Source: CAWCGU01 sp963795195
GTDB lineage: Bacteria; Actinomycetota; Thermoleophilia; Solirubrobacterales; 70-9
Reading direction: 5' to 3'
NCBI GenBank assembly: GCA_963795195.1
Contig: CAWCGU010000006.1
Span: forward strand, 682,001 to 746,000
Length of the DNA: 64,000 nucleotides
The notes beneath the pieces are model-generated. The model saw nothing but the letters and a program-made list of their open reading frames with translations. It did not search any database and was not told where the DNA came from. This document shows, piece after piece, positions 1 through 8,473 of this stretch (positions within the stretch are counted from its first letter, which is position 1; the number at the start of each line of letters is the position of its first letter). A program made the position numbers and the translations under genes.

Positions 1-821
1 CCTCCGTTGGCCACATAGACGAATCGGCCGTCTTGACTGATCGCGAGGGTATCCGGAGCGAGGCCGGTCGGTACCGGAGCCCCGACCGCCGCGAGTGTGC
101 CATCCGCACCGATGGAAAAGCCGAGGATCACGTTCGTGGCCGCCACGTAGGCAAACCCGCCGCCTGGGGTTATCGCGATCCCTTTCGGGTTAACACCGGC
201 GGGGACCGCGACCCCCACCGGCGCAAGCGCACCTATCGAGGAAATCGAAAATGCCCGGATGTCTGTTCCAGCGGTCGCAAGCAGGTGGCTCCCGCTCGGC
301 GAAACCGCGATTTCGGCGACGTTCGGGGCGCCAAACGGCGATCCTGCGACCGGCGTCAGAAGACCAGAGGGCTCGATCGACCAGGCCGAGATTGCCGGCG
401 TGCCGCCTTGATCGGCCGCGAACAGGAAGCGACCGTCCGGCGTGGTCGCAAGACCCTCGGGGTCGGCAGCGGCGCCGCCCACTGGGAATCCGCCCACCGG
501 CTGACCGGACAAGAGCGAAAGCGCCCCAGTCGGACCGACGCTGTAGGCCAGGATCTTGTCGTTTCCGAAGTCTGAGACATACGCGAACCTGGCGTCAGGA
601 GTTACGACCACGCTTCGCGGAGTCCCTCCGACGGGAACGGTTCCCAGCGCCGACAGTGAGCCGTCGGCGCCGATGGCGCGTGCGTCGACATCCGGCGTGC
701 TGAAGTTCCCGACCACGTAGGCGGTCCCCTTGCCCGTTGCCGCGGGCGCCCAGACCGCCACAGCCAGCGCCACGGCCATCGCCGTGAGGATGCCTCGCCT
801 TGCCGCCTCCCTGCTCACCAT
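1..821 (-). CDS. Secreted YncE-like beta-propeller protein, C-terminus cut by window edge
   Basis: The minus strand is open from an ATG at 821 to base 1 (273 codons, no stop in the window). The ATG is preceded by a purine-rich GGGAGGG ribosome site at suitable spacing. The N-terminus has a short basic stretch followed by a hydrophobic Ala/Val segment, a typical Sec signal peptide (about residues 8-28). The mature part repeats blades of the form TPDxRFxYVxDxG and SPSGSHLLAT, the pattern of 7-bladed YncE/lactonase-type propellers, so it is probably a cell-surface or extracellular binding protein; no catalytic residues can be assigned. It starts 15 bp after the fbiC stop and may be read through from it. 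It resembles the propeller part of the gene at 25489-27297. Confidence 0.82.
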   Translation of the reverse strand, partial: MVSREAARRGILTAMAVALAVAVWAPAATGKGTAYVVGNFSTPDVDARAIGADGSLSALGTVPVGGTPRSVVVTPDARFAYVSDFGNDKILAYSVGPTGALSLLSGQPVGGFPVGGAAADPEGLATTPDGRFLFAADQGGTPAISAWSIEPSGLLTPVAGSPFGAPNVAEIAVSPSGSHLLATAGTDIRAFSISSIGALAPVGVAVPAGVNPKGIAITPGGGFAYVAATNVILGFSIGADGTLAAVGAPVPTGLAPDTLAISQDGRFVYVANG

Positions 822-836
822 CTCTTGCCCTCCCTG

Positions 837-3035
837 TCAGTACGTCTCGACGATTTCGTAAAGCGTAGTTCGTTGAGCAGGGGTTCGGCCGGCCGCGCGC
901 GCCGCCGCAATCAGCTGCTCGGGCTCGAGCCGCACGCCGTGGCGCGAGCCCGCCATCCGCGAGATGTTCTCCTCCATCAGCGTTCCGCCGAGGTCGTTTA
1001 CACCCCAGCGCAGGCTCTCGGTCGCCGCGTCGAGCCCCATCTTCACCCAGCTCGCCTGCAGGTTCTTGATGCTGCGGCCGAGCGCGAGACGGAAGGCCGC
1101 CGTGTGCTTAAGGTTTTCCTCCGCCGGAATCTCCTCGACGCCGTGAGTACGACCTAGCAGCGTGTTGTAGGGGATGAAGCTGAGCGGGACGAACTCCGTG
1201 ATCCCGCCGGTTCGCTCCTGCAGCTCGCGAACGAGCTTCATGTGGGCGGCCAGCTCAGAAGGCTCCTCGATGTGCCCGAACATCACGGTCGAGGTCGAGC
1301 GCAGGCCAGCTGCGTGGCTCGCCTCGATGATCTCGACCCAGCGGGCAACCGGCAGCTTGTTAGGCGAGATCCGCTGGCGGACGCCGTCGTGCAGCACCTC
1401 GGCGGCCGTTCCCGGTGTTGATCCGAGACCGCACTCGATCAGGTAGTCGAAGACCTCCGCCGGAGCACGCCCGGAGCGCTCGCACATGAAGTGGATTTCC
1501 ATCGGCGAATAGGCGTGCAGATGGATCTGCGGCGCGGCCTCTTTGGCGCGCTTCAGCCACTCGCCGTAGTCCTCGAGCGTGTAGTCGGGGTGGATCCCCC
1601 CCTGCATGCAGATCTCCGTCGCCCCGAAATCAACCGCCTCGCGCACCCGCGCCTGGAACTCGTCGACGTCGACGTGGTAGGCGTCGGGTGAGCGCTTGCC
1701 CTGGCCGAAGCCGCAGAAGGCACAGCCGACGACGCAGACGTTGGTGAAGTTGATGTTGCGATTGACGACGAAGGTGGCCGTATCCCCTGCAAGCTCGGCC
1801 CGAAGTTCGTCCGCGGCGACGCGCATCTCCTCGATCACGCCGGGCCTGTTCTCGGCGAACAGGGCGGTCAGCTCCTCCGCCGACAGCTCCTGCCCCTGTC
1901 GCCCGCGGTCGATCGCCCGCAGCGCCGTCGCGGGATCAACGGGTCCGTCCTGTCGCCTGCCTGACTGGCCCCGAGGAATGAAGCTCCAGTACTTGAGCTT
2001 GATGAGGTCAAGGACGCCCTGCTCCATCCAGCCGGGGTCCATGTACTGCGGATAGACGCAGAGGCGCTCGGCCAGCGCGTAGCCCCTGGGCGCCAACTTC
2101 CCCCGCACCTGCTTCGGGCTCGGAAAGGCGTGCTCGGGTGAGATGTGGTCGCCGTTTGCGGACAGGCCTCCAAGGTCCGTCGCACCGGCCTCGACCAGAT
2201 CCACCCACCAATCCGAGAGGTTGGGAGGGATCTGGATGCCGACACCGGGCAGCAGCCGCTTGCACTCGGCGACCAGACGCCTCATGTCTTCCAGCGTCAC
2301 CGGGGTCGCCCAGCTGGGCAGCGGTTCGGTGGCCGGGTCGACGGCGCCATCGTCATCCACCCAGCGCTCGCGCGCGGCGGCGTCAGCTATCTCGGCGACC
2401 TCGCGCCCGTAATAGCGCGGATGCGGCACGAAATTCTGGATGATCAGCTCCTGGATATGGCCGTGGCGCATCTGCAGGTCGGCAAGGGCCTCGAGGGAGG
2501 CGATGCGCTCCTCCTCGGTCTCCCCCACGCCGACCAAGATCCCGCTCGTGAACGGGATCTTGAGCTCGCCCGCGGCCTCGATCGTCGCCAGGCGCTTCGC
2601 CGGGTGCTTGGTCGGCGATCCGGCGTGGACCGTCTCCATCAGCCGCTCGGAAGCCGACTCCAGCATCAGTCCCTGGGAGGCGGTCACCTCGCGCAGGCGG
2701 GCGAGGTCCTCCTTTGAAAGGACGCCGAGATTCGTGTGCGGCAGCAGCCCACGCTCGAGCGCCCGCTCACAGGCCCAGATGACGTAGGAGGTGAAGTCCT
2801 CGTGGCCCCAGGCCCGGAGCCTCTCCGCGACCGTGGCGTTGACCTCGGGCCGCTCGCCGGTCAGAACCAGAAGCTCCTTCGCCTGGCGCTTGAGCGCCTC
2901 GTCGAGGCGCTGCTCGACCTCATCGGGCGAGTAGATGTGAGCGCGGTGCGTCGCGAACGCGCAGTACTTGCAGTAGCACTGGCAGGTGCGCGAGAGCGAG
3001 AGCGTGTAGTTGCGGGAGAAGGTGACCCGGCGCAT
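837..3035 (-). CDS. fbiC: 7,8-didemethyl-8-hydroxy-5-deazariboflavin (FO) synthase, fused CofG-CofH
   Basis: Bifunctional radical SAM enzyme that makes FO, the chromophore of coenzyme F420, from a tyrosine-derived intermediate and a ribityl-uracil. Of 732 residues, the N-terminal CofG half carries the [4Fe-4S] motif C18-x3-C22-x2-C25 and the CofH half carries C434-x3-C438-x2-C441 with flanking NFTNVC and GFGQGKRSPDAY signatures. The fused order is the actinobacterial form. It is somewhat shorter than mycobacterial FbiC, which has extra N-terminal residues. The ATG at 3035 has no Shine-Dalgarno sequence but a TAGCGT box ends 7 nt upstream, suggesting a leaderless mRNA. An LLM oxidoreductase at 27366 is a possible F420 user. 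Confidence 0.95.
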   Translation of the reverse strand: MRRVTFSRNYTLSLSRTCQCYCKYCAFATHRAHIYSPDEVEQRLDEALKRQAKELLVLTGERPEVNATVAERLRAWGHEDFTSYVIWACERALERGLLPHTNLGVLSKEDLARLREVTASQGLMLESASERLMETVHAGSPTKHPAKRLATIEAAGELKIPFTSGILVGVGETEEERIASLEALADLQMRHGHIQELIIQNFVPHPRYYGREVAEIADAAARERWVDDDGAVDPATEPLPSWATPVTLEDMRRLVAECKRLLPGVGIQIPPNLSDWWVDLVEAGATDLGGLSANGDHISPEHAFPSPKQVRGKLAPRGYALAERLCVYPQYMDPGWMEQGVLDLIKLKYWSFIPRGQSGRRQDGPVDPATALRAIDRGRQGQELSAEELTALFAENRPGVIEEMRVAADELRAELAGDTATFVVNRNINFTNVCVVGCAFCGFGQGKRSPDAYHVDVDEFQARVREAVDFGATEICMQGGIHPDYTLEDYGEWLKRAKEAAPQIHLHAYSPMEIHFMCERSGRAPAEVFDYLIECGLGSTPGTAAEVLHDGVRQRISPNKLPVARWVEIIEASHAAGLRSTSTVMFGHIEEPSELAAHMKLVRELQERTGGITEFVPLSFIPYNTLLGRTHGVEEIPAEENLKHTAAFRLALGRSIKNLQASWVKMGLDAATESLRWGVNDLGGTLMEENISRMAGSRHGVRLEPEQLIAAARAAGRTPAQRTTLYEIVETY

Positions 3036-3042
3036 CGCGCGG

Positions 3043-3048
3043 ACGCTA
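3043..3048 (-). promoter_or_regulatory. Putative -10 box of a leaderless fbiC transcript
   Basis: TAGCGT on the minus strand with 7 nt between it and the fbiC ATG; no ribosome site lies between. Transcription would start at or next to the A of ATG. One of about eleven similar sites in the window. Confidence 0.5.
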
Positions 3049-3100
3049 GCGGACGCGACTGCCGCTGGCGTTGGCCGGCCCCCTGGGCCCGAAACGCGAA

Positions 3101-3122
3101 CCGGCCGGGAAACCCCGGCCGG
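3101..3122 (-). terminator. Strong GC hairpin downstream of the aquaporin gene
   Basis: CCGGCCGGG and CCCGGCCGG form a perfect 9-bp stem around an AAAC loop. On the minus strand it lies 31 nt after the aquaporin stop and is followed by a modestly T-rich stretch. It probably ends the aquaporin transcript before fbiC. The lack of a clean T run makes it an atypical intrinsic terminator. Confidence 0.55.
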
Positions 3123-3153
3123 TGTCGCGAATTCTTGTTGCCTGGCCGGCGGC

Positions 3154-3900
3154 TCAGGTCTTGGCGCGCAGCTCGCCGCCTTCGCCTGCTCCGCCTGGAG
3201 CCTCGTCTTCGCCCGTCGAGATGACGAACTTGTAGAGCAGCACGGCGACCAGAGCGCCGACGAGCGGGCCGATGATGTAGGGCCAGGTGCCGCCGAACTC
3301 CTCGCCGATCAGCGCCGGACCGAACCAGCGCGCCGGGTTGAAGGAGCCGCCGGTGAGCGGGCCGAGGACCATCACGGCCATGCCGAGGGTGAGGCCGATG
3401 CCAAGTGGCGCCCACTCCTGGCGGACGCGCGGGTTCATGGCGACGGCCACAACCGCCAACACCAGCAGCAACGTGCCGAGCGCTTCGACGATCGCGCCGG
3501 CGGCGTTGCCGCTCAGCAATGGGCTGATCGTCGCGGCCCCGTAGTGGCCGAGCGCGCCCTCGTCCTCGAGCAGCGCCTTCGTCATCAGCGCGCCGAGCAC
3601 ACCTCCGGAGAGCTGGGCGAGGATGTAGACGACCGCGTCGACCGGGTCGATCTTGCGCATGACCGCGGCTGCGGCCGTGACCGCCGGGTTGAAGTGACCT
3701 CCACTCACCCCACCGAGGGTCAGCACGAGCATGAAGAGCACGAATCCGTGCACGAGCCCGATGACAGCGAAGTCCGATCCGAACTGTGCCGCCTGATCGC
3801 CCTGGGCGATGTAGAGCGTCACGGTCGCGGTGATCATGAAGACCAGGAAAAATGTCCCGATCAGCTCCGCTATATAGGCGGCGAGTCCTCGGTCCTGCAC
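3154..3900 (-). CDS. MIP-family channel (aquaporin / glycerol facilitator)
   Basis: Six-helix membrane channel of 248 residues with both pore-lining signatures: HFNPAVT (NPA at 71-73) and SFNPARWFGPAL (NPA at 188-190) followed by the selectivity-filter Arg191. Aligning by eye to AqpZ, the helix-5 filter His is replaced by Val (residue 176) and the loop-E Thr by Gly185, a pattern closer to solute-permeable channels than to strict water channels, so glycerol or other small neutral solutes are possible. The GTG start at 3900 follows a good GAGGAGGT ribosome site. The short charged C-terminus (EDEAPGGAGEGGELRAKT) is probably cytoplasmic. It is divergent from the binding-protein gene at 4066. Confidence 0.92.
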   Translation of the reverse strand: MQDRGLAAYIAELIGTFFLVFMITATVTLYIAQGDQAAQFGSDFAVIGLVHGFVLFMLVLTLGGVSGGHFNPAVTAAAAVMRKIDPVDAVVYILAQLSGGVLGALMTKALLEDEGALGHYGAATISPLLSGNAAGAIVEALGTLLLVLAVVAVAMNPRVRQEWAPLGIGLTLGMAVMVLGPLTGGSFNPARWFGPALIGEEFGGTWPYIIGPLVGALVAVLLYKFVISTGEDEAPGGAGEGGELRAKT

Positions 3901-4065
3901 GGGTGAAACCTCCTCAGTCAGTTTTATGGCGGGCGCGGCGGTCTGCCCGCCAGCGGCGGCAGTCTAACCAGCCTGGGCGGAGATAGTGGCGGAGTACCTC
4001 AAGGTCGACTAAATCAGGCGCGCCGTCGCGCGCTGCTCATATGCGCGGGCTATCCTCGCGGCGAG

Positions 4066-5037
4066 ATGAGGGCAAGTGCCGCGCTGCTGGCGGCCGTCGC
4101 GCTTTTTGCGGTTCAGGGTGGCTGTGAAGACGACGACGGTGCGGAACCGGGCGCTTCGCAAGAAGCAGCCCTCGTGCTTGATTTCGTGCCCAATGCGGTG
4201 CACGCCGGGGTCTACACGGCGCAGCAAAACGGGTACTTCGACGACGAGGGCGTCGCCATGACGGTGCGCGAACCGGGGGCATCAACCGACGGGCCGAAGC
4301 TGCTCGAGGCCGGCCGCGTCCAGTTCGCGATCCTTGACATCCACGATTTGGCTATCGCTCGTGAGCGCGGGTCCGACCTCGTCGCAGTGGCGCCGGTCGT
4401 GCAGCGCCCGCTGGCGGCGGTGATCGCGGGCGACCGCGACGCGGTGCAAACGGCCGCCGATCTGGAGGGCGCGAGCGTCGGTGTCACCGGCCTGCCCTCT
4501 GACGACGCTGTTCTCGATTCGGTGCTCGAGGAGGCCGGCGTCGACCCCGGGTCCGTCGAGCGCGTGACGATCGGCTTCGAGGCGGTCAGGGCGCTCGCCG
4601 CCGGCCGGATCGACGCCGCGACCGCGTTCTGGAACGCCGAAGGCGTCGCGTTGCGCCGCCGGGGTGTACCGACCCGGGAGTTCAGGGTCGACGATTTCGG
4701 CGCTCCGCACTACCCGGAGCTGGTGGTTGTGAGCGACCGCGAGACGCTGGTGACCGACCCCGGCCTCGTCGAGGCGGTTGTCGCCGGTCTGACCCGCGGC
4801 TACGAGGCCGTGACCGATGATCCGGCCGCGGGTCTCGATGCGCTGCTGACGGAAGCCGAGGGCCTCGACCCAGCCGAGCAACAAGCGCAGCTCGACGCTC
4901 TGATCGCAGCTGACGCCTTCGATCCGCCGGGAGTTTTTAACCGCGGACCGCTCGAGGACTGGGCGGCCTGGGATGCCGACCACGGCGTCGTCGAATCACC
5001 CCCCAGGGTCAGCAAAACCTTCCGCTTGACCCGCTGA
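4066..5037 (+). CDS. NMT1/THI5-like (SsuA/ThiY-type) ABC substrate-binding lipoprotein
   Basis: A 323-residue periplasmic-binding-protein-like lipoprotein. A signal peptide ends in a lipobox-like VQGGC with the lipidated Cys at residue 20, then an acidic EDDDG stretch. The body has hallmarks of the NMT1/THI5 and nitrate/sulfonate/taurine family: LDFVPNAVHAGVYTAQQNGYFDDEG near the N-terminus and the FWNAEG region near the hinge. In ThiY-type proteins such a domain binds a pyrimidine precursor of thiamine; here the ligand is unknown. No permease or ATPase gene adjoins it, so it must work with a transporter encoded elsewhere. The start has no ribosome site but a TATCCT box at 4051-4056, 9 nt before ATG. 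Confidence 0.82.
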   Translation: MRASAALLAAVALFAVQGGCEDDDGAEPGASQEAALVLDFVPNAVHAGVYTAQQNGYFDDEGVAMTVREPGASTDGPKLLEAGRVQFAILDIHDLAIARERGSDLVAVAPVVQRPLAAVIAGDRDAVQTAADLEGASVGVTGLPSDDAVLDSVLEEAGVDPGSVERVTIGFEAVRALAAGRIDAATAFWNAEGVALRRRGVPTREFRVDDFGAPHYPELVVVSDRETLVTDPGLVEAVVAGLTRGYEAVTDDPAAGLDALLTEAEGLDPAEQQAQLDALIAADAFDPPGVFNRGPLEDWAAWDADHGVVESPPRVSKTFRLTR

Positions 5038-5060
5038 ACGTCCAGGCGTTCGGCTGGGCG

Positions 5061-5429
5061 TTAGAGGCTGCGGCGAAGGCGGAAGTCCTCGCGGACCGAC
5101 TCGGGGCGGCCCCACATCTGCACGATCTCGGCGCGGCCCTGCTGCACGCTGCGCAGGCGAAGTTCTCCCGCGATCCCCTCGCGGTCGATCAGCGCCAGGG
5201 TGCCGGCGACGGTCTCCGCCGCAGCGGCGTGTCCGAATTGATGCGCGACGTTGATGCGCCAGTGCCAATCGGCCTTCGAGTACGGCTGTGCGTTGCACTG
5301 GCAGATGATCACCGCGGCTTCGACGTAGCGGGTCTCGTCCTCGATCCGCATGTCGAGCTCGAGATCGGTCCAGTCGTCAGGAAGCGAGTCGACGATCTCG
5401 CTGAACGTCTCTGCCAAGGCCACCGGCAC
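5061..5429 (-). CDS. Conserved small protein of unknown function, last gene of metal operon
   Basis: A 122-residue soluble protein starting with GTG, 3 nt after the stop of the DtxR-family gene, so almost certainly translated from the same mRNA. The composition is balanced with no signal peptide or membrane segment. The middle has ICQCNAQPYSKADWHWRINVAHQFGH, rich in Cys, Trp and His, and the rest has mixed alpha/beta character. I do not recognise the family. The position at the end of a multicopper oxidase-ZIP-DtxR operon would allow a metal-related role, but that is context only. Confidence 0.7.
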   Translation of the reverse strand: MPVALAETFSEIVDSLPDDWTDLELDMRIEDETRYVEAAVIICQCNAQPYSKADWHWRINVAHQFGHAAAAETVAGTLALIDREGIAGELRLRSVQQGRAEIVQMWGRPESVREDFRLRRSL

Positions 5430-5432
5430 AGA

Positions 5433-6167
5433 CTATCCCGCCGGGAGCGGCTCGACGACCATTCGGCGCGCCAGGCGGTCGCCGATCGCGTGAGGCGTGC
5501 CTCCGACCTCCACAAGCTGCGAGCCACCGAGCTCGTCGCGCTGGACCAGCGTCAGCTCGACGCCGAGGCCGATGCCGCGCTCGGTCAGGTAACGGAGCGC
5601 GTTCGGGTCGGCGTCGGAAACGCGCGTCAGCCTCGCGGAGCTGCCGGGCTCGAGCTCAACCAGAGGGACCCCCGGGCTCGCCTCCATCGCCAGTTCGGCG
5701 CTGGGAATCGGGTCTCCGTGGGGATCGAAGCTCGGGTTTCCAAGCGCCTCCGCGATCCTGGCCTCGAGCTCCTCGGAGATGTAGTGCTCGAGCACCTCGG
5801 CCTCGTCGTGGACGGTGTCCCAGGACATCCCCAGGACCTCGGTCAGGTAGGACTCGAGCAGGCGGTGGTGGCGCAGCACCTCGAGCGCCATCCGGCGCCC
5901 GGGCTCCGTCAGTGTGACGCCGTGGTAGGGCTCGTGCTCGACGAGGCCGAGCTCGGCCATGCGTTTCAGCATCGCCGTGACCGAGGCGGGCGAGACGCCG
6001 AGGCGTCCTGCAAGCGCCGAGTTCGCGACCGGGCCCCCCGCGCGGCGCTCGAGGGCGAAGATCGCCTTTGCGTAGTCCTCGACCGCCTCCGAGCCGGCGT
6101 CGGCCCCGCGGCGCGGTCCGTGGTGGTGATCGCCCGACATCGGGACGCGCTGGTTGGAGATCGCCAT
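5433..6167 (-). CDS. DtxR/MntR/IdeR-family metal-dependent transcriptional regulator
   Basis: A 244-residue repressor of the DtxR family. Residues of about 25-90 form the winged helix (NSALAGRLGVSPASVTAMLKRMAELGLVEHEPYHGVTLTEPG). The next part holds the metal-binding/dimerisation helices with the typical DEAEVLEHYISEELE signature, and the last ~75 residues are an SH3/FeoA-like domain (ELEPGSSARLTRVSDADPNAL). The ATG at 6167 was chosen because GGGAGG lies just upstream; the frame stays open further but that would run into the ZIP gene. It is in an operon with a ZIP permease and multicopper oxidase, and a DtxR-like box precedes the operon, so it probably represses this operon when Fe(II) or Mn(II) is plentiful. 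Confidence 0.9.
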   Translation of the reverse strand: MAISNQRVPMSGDHHHGPRRGADAGSEAVEDYAKAIFALERRAGGPVANSALAGRLGVSPASVTAMLKRMAELGLVEHEPYHGVTLTEPGRRMALEVLRHHRLLESYLTEVLGMSWDTVHDEAEVLEHYISEELEARIAEALGNPSFDPHGDPIPSAELAMEASPGVPLVELEPGSSARLTRVSDADPNALRYLTERGIGLGVELTLVQRDELGGSQLVEVGGTPHAIGDRLARRMVVEPLPAG

Positions 6168-6181
6168 GATCCGAGCCTCCC

Positions 6182-7390
6182 TTAGACGGTCACGAGGAGG
6201 CCGGTTGCGTAGAGGATCAGCGCGCCGGCGATGACGCCCGCGACCGTCGCAGGGCGCAGGGTGATCCCACCGTCGTCGCGCATCGTCGGCCAGAGTTGCT
6301 GGACGACTTGGACGATCGCACCCACGCCGAGGCCGAGCAGGAAGGTCGAGAGCTCGGGGTTGTAGACAGAGGCGCCGACCAGCGCTCCGAGAATGGCCGG
6401 AGCGCCCGCGATCAGGCCGAGGCCCAGCAGCCGCCAAAGCGACGGCCTTCCCTCGGCCCCGGCCAGCGGCGCGACGATCGCCAGGCCCTCGGTCGTGTTG
6501 TGCAGCGCGAATCCGATGACCAGGAATGTGCCGAGGGCGAGGGCGCCGATCGAGTAGGCGGAGCCGATCGCGAGGCCCTCACCGAGGTTGTGAAGACCGA
6601 TGCCCACGGCGACCATCGCCGCCAGTTGCCAGCTGCCCGCCCCAGCGTCGCGCGCGCGCTCGCGACGGGCTCGCAGATAGGCGTCGGCGCCGACGAGTGC
6701 CAGGTAGGAGATGCCGGCGCCGAGGAACAACAGTTCGACGCCGCCGAAGGCGCCGGCGCCGGCGCCGGCGATCTCGAGACCTTCGAGCGTTCCGTCGATC
6801 GCCAGAAAGCCGAGCAGCCCGATCGTGACAGCCATCAACACCTGCATCGCCGACGGCCGTACGCGCCGCAGCAGAGGCAGGAAGAGCATCCCCAGGGCGA
6901 CGGGGATGACGCCGACGTAGGTTCCCAGCACCGCCATCAAGCCGAAGAAGCCGGCGTCCGCCTCCGGCGTCTGGACTGCGACCTCGATCTCGTGGTCGAT
7001 GGTCGCGCCGGTCGAGGTGAGGATGGAGATCGCGTAAGGCGAACCCTCCTGCCAGGGATAGTCGAGGCTCAAGGACCCACCTTGCAGCCGCCCGAATTCG
7101 AGGTCGTCGGCCTGGAAATTGACGTAGGCGTCGGCGACCGCCACCTGGGCGACCTCCACGGGATCGGGCCCGGTGTTGCGAACGACCAACTCGATCTCAC
7201 CCGGCCGCAGGACCGTGCGCTCGACCGCGAGCTCCTCGATCGGTGGCCCGACGCGATCACCGAGGCCCGGCGCCCCGAGAGCCGAGAAGGCGGCGAGGGC
7301 ACCCGCGATCAGCGTCAGCGGCAGCACCACGAGCGCCCAGGTCGGCACCCGCGTCGCGACCTCCGAGGGAGTCTCCGCTCGCGCTTCCAC
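6182..7390 (-). CDS. ZIP-family divalent metal permease with extracytoplasmic beta-sandwich insert
   Basis: A membrane protein of about 402 residues. The C-terminal ~240 residues carry the ZIP pore motifs LHNLGEGLAIG and LHNTTEGLAI, in which His and Glu bind the transported metal (Zn, Fe or Mn). Unusually, a hydrophobic helix near the N-terminus is followed by ~100 residues with beta-sandwich character (ELVVRNTGPDPVEVAQVAV, DYPWQEGSPYAISI), probably outside the membrane. The frame is open to 7465, but that would overlap the oxidase gene, so a GTG at 7390 just after the oxidase stop is preferred. The gene lies between the oxidase and the DtxR regulator and is probably under that regulator. Confidence 0.88.
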   Translation of the reverse strand: MEARAETPSEVATRVPTWALVVLPLTLIAGALAAFSALGAPGLGDRVGPPIEELAVERTVLRPGEIELVVRNTGPDPVEVAQVAVADAYVNFQADDLEFGRLQGGSLSLDYPWQEGSPYAISILTSTGATIDHEIEVAVQTPEADAGFFGLMAVLGTYVGVIPVALGMLFLPLLRRVRPSAMQVLMAVTIGLLGFLAIDGTLEGLEIAGAGAGAFGGVELLFLGAGISYLALVGADAYLRARRERARDAGAGSWQLAAMVAVGIGLHNLGEGLAIGSAYSIGALALGTFLVIGFALHNTTEGLAIVAPLAGAEGRPSLWRLLGLGLIAGAPAILGALVGASVYNPELSTFLLGLGVGAIVQVVQQLWPTMRDDGGITLRPATVAGVIAGALILYATGLLVTV

Positions 7391-7406
7391 TAGCGGATCG
7401 CCGCCT

Positions 7407-8456
7407 TCATCTCGCCTCGAAAAAGCCCATCCAGCCAAGCTCGGCGAACTCGGTCTTGTGGGCATGGAACATGAACTCGCCCAGGTGGGGGAACTTGAGC
7501 TCGCAGATCCCGCGCTGTGCCTGGCCCTGGATGACCGTGTCAGTGAACTCGGTCGGCGTCAGCGAGGTGCCGGTCGGGAAGTAGTTGAAGAAGTTGCCGT
7601 GGATGTGGAACGAGTTGATCGGGTCGTACTCGAGCGTGTTGACGAGATAGATGCGGACGGACTCATCGCGCTTGACCTGGATCGGTTCGTTCACGTAGTG
7701 GAAGGCGACGGTGTTGACCGCGTAGACCTGGTTGCCCTCCGCGTCGAAGTTGGTGTTGAAGCCGTTCATCACCATCACCATCTCGTCAGCGTCCGGACGC
7801 CCAACCTTGGGATCGATGATGAAGGTGCCGTAGAGGCCGCGCGCGATGTGCTCGGCGAGCGGTCCCGTGTGGCAGTGGTAGAGGTGGAGGCCGAAAGGCT
7901 CGGCATCGAACTCGTAAACGGTCGTCTTACCGGGCTCGATGATGCCGGCGCCGATCCCTGGCACGCCGTCCATGTCGGCGGGATGCAGCCCGTGGAAGTG
8001 GATCGTGTGCGGGTGGGCCGACCCGTTCGCGAACCTGATCCGCAGTCGATCACCCTCGGTGCAGCGAAGCGTCGGGCCGGGGATGCGCCCGTTGTAGGTC
8101 CAGGCCGGGTACCTGACCCCGGGGGCGATCTCGACTTCCCGATCCTCTGCCACCAGTGTCCACTCGCGCAGCGTGCGGCCGCTGGCGAGGCGCCGGGTCT
8201 TGCCGTAGTCGAAGTCGCGCAGGATCTCGGTCGGGTTGAAGCCGTTGGCTGCGTGGTCGACTGACGCACCACCGCGAAAGGTGGGGCCGGCGGCGCCGCC
8301 TCCGTGGTGAAGGGCCGCCGCGCCGTGGTTCATGCCGGTGGCCGCGCTGGCCCCGGCGGTCCCCCCGTGCACGCCCTGGTGCGGGATCAGCTCGTGGAGG
8401 ACCGGCAGCGAAGCGCCGGCGGCCGCCGCGCCTCCGATCAACTTGCGCCGACTGAT
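7407..8456 (-). CDS. Tat-exported two-domain multicopper oxidase (laccase-like, type C)
   Basis: Two cupredoxin domains with all eight trinuclear-cluster His: HFH and HCH in domain 1, HIH and HAH in domain 2. The only copper-ligand Cys (HCH) is in domain 1, followed by a His 8 residues and a Leu 13 residues later, so the type-1 site is in domain 1 with a probable Leu axial ligand: the type C two-domain layout. A Met/His-rich linker (MNHGAAALHHGGG) follows the signal. The first canonical start, TTG at 8441, would leave out the twin-arginine motif SRRKLIGG directly upstream in frame. The best start is an ATC codon at 8456, preceded by AAGGC. Likely substrate Fe(II), Mn(II) or Cu(I); family-level inference. 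Confidence 0.85.
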   Translation of the reverse strand: MSRRKLIGGAAAAGASLPVLHELIPHQGVHGGTAGASAATGMNHGAAALHHGGGAAGPTFRGGASVDHAANGFNPTEILRDFDYGKTRRLASGRTLREWTLVAEDREVEIAPGVRYPAWTYNGRIPGPTLRCTEGDRLRIRFANGSAHPHTIHFHGLHPADMDGVPGIGAGIIEPGKTTVYEFDAEPFGLHLYHCHTGPLAEHIARGLYGTFIIDPKVGRPDADEMVMVMNGFNTNFDAEGNQVYAVNTVAFHYVNEPIQVKRDESVRIYLVNTLEYDPINSFHIHGNFFNYFPTGTSLTPTEFTDTVIQGQAQRGICELKFPHLGEFMFHAHKTEFAELGWMGFFEAR

Positions 8457-8473
8457 TTTGCCTTGCCTAGAGA

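Noticed and set aside
6296..8264. Long plus-strand frames (365 and 363 codons) opposite the ZIP and oxidase genes
   Set aside because: They are complementary to genes with complete metal-binding motifs and are rich in Arg, Gly and Asp without domains.
8441..8441. TTG at 8441 as the true start of the multicopper oxidase
   Set aside because: It would remove the adjacent in-frame twin-arginine motif and has no ribosome site of its own.
7407..8456. Copper nitrite reductase for the two-domain cupredoxin protein
   Set aside because: The HCH motif and all eight trinuclear-site His are present, which marks a multicopper oxidase; nitrite reductase lacks this cluster.
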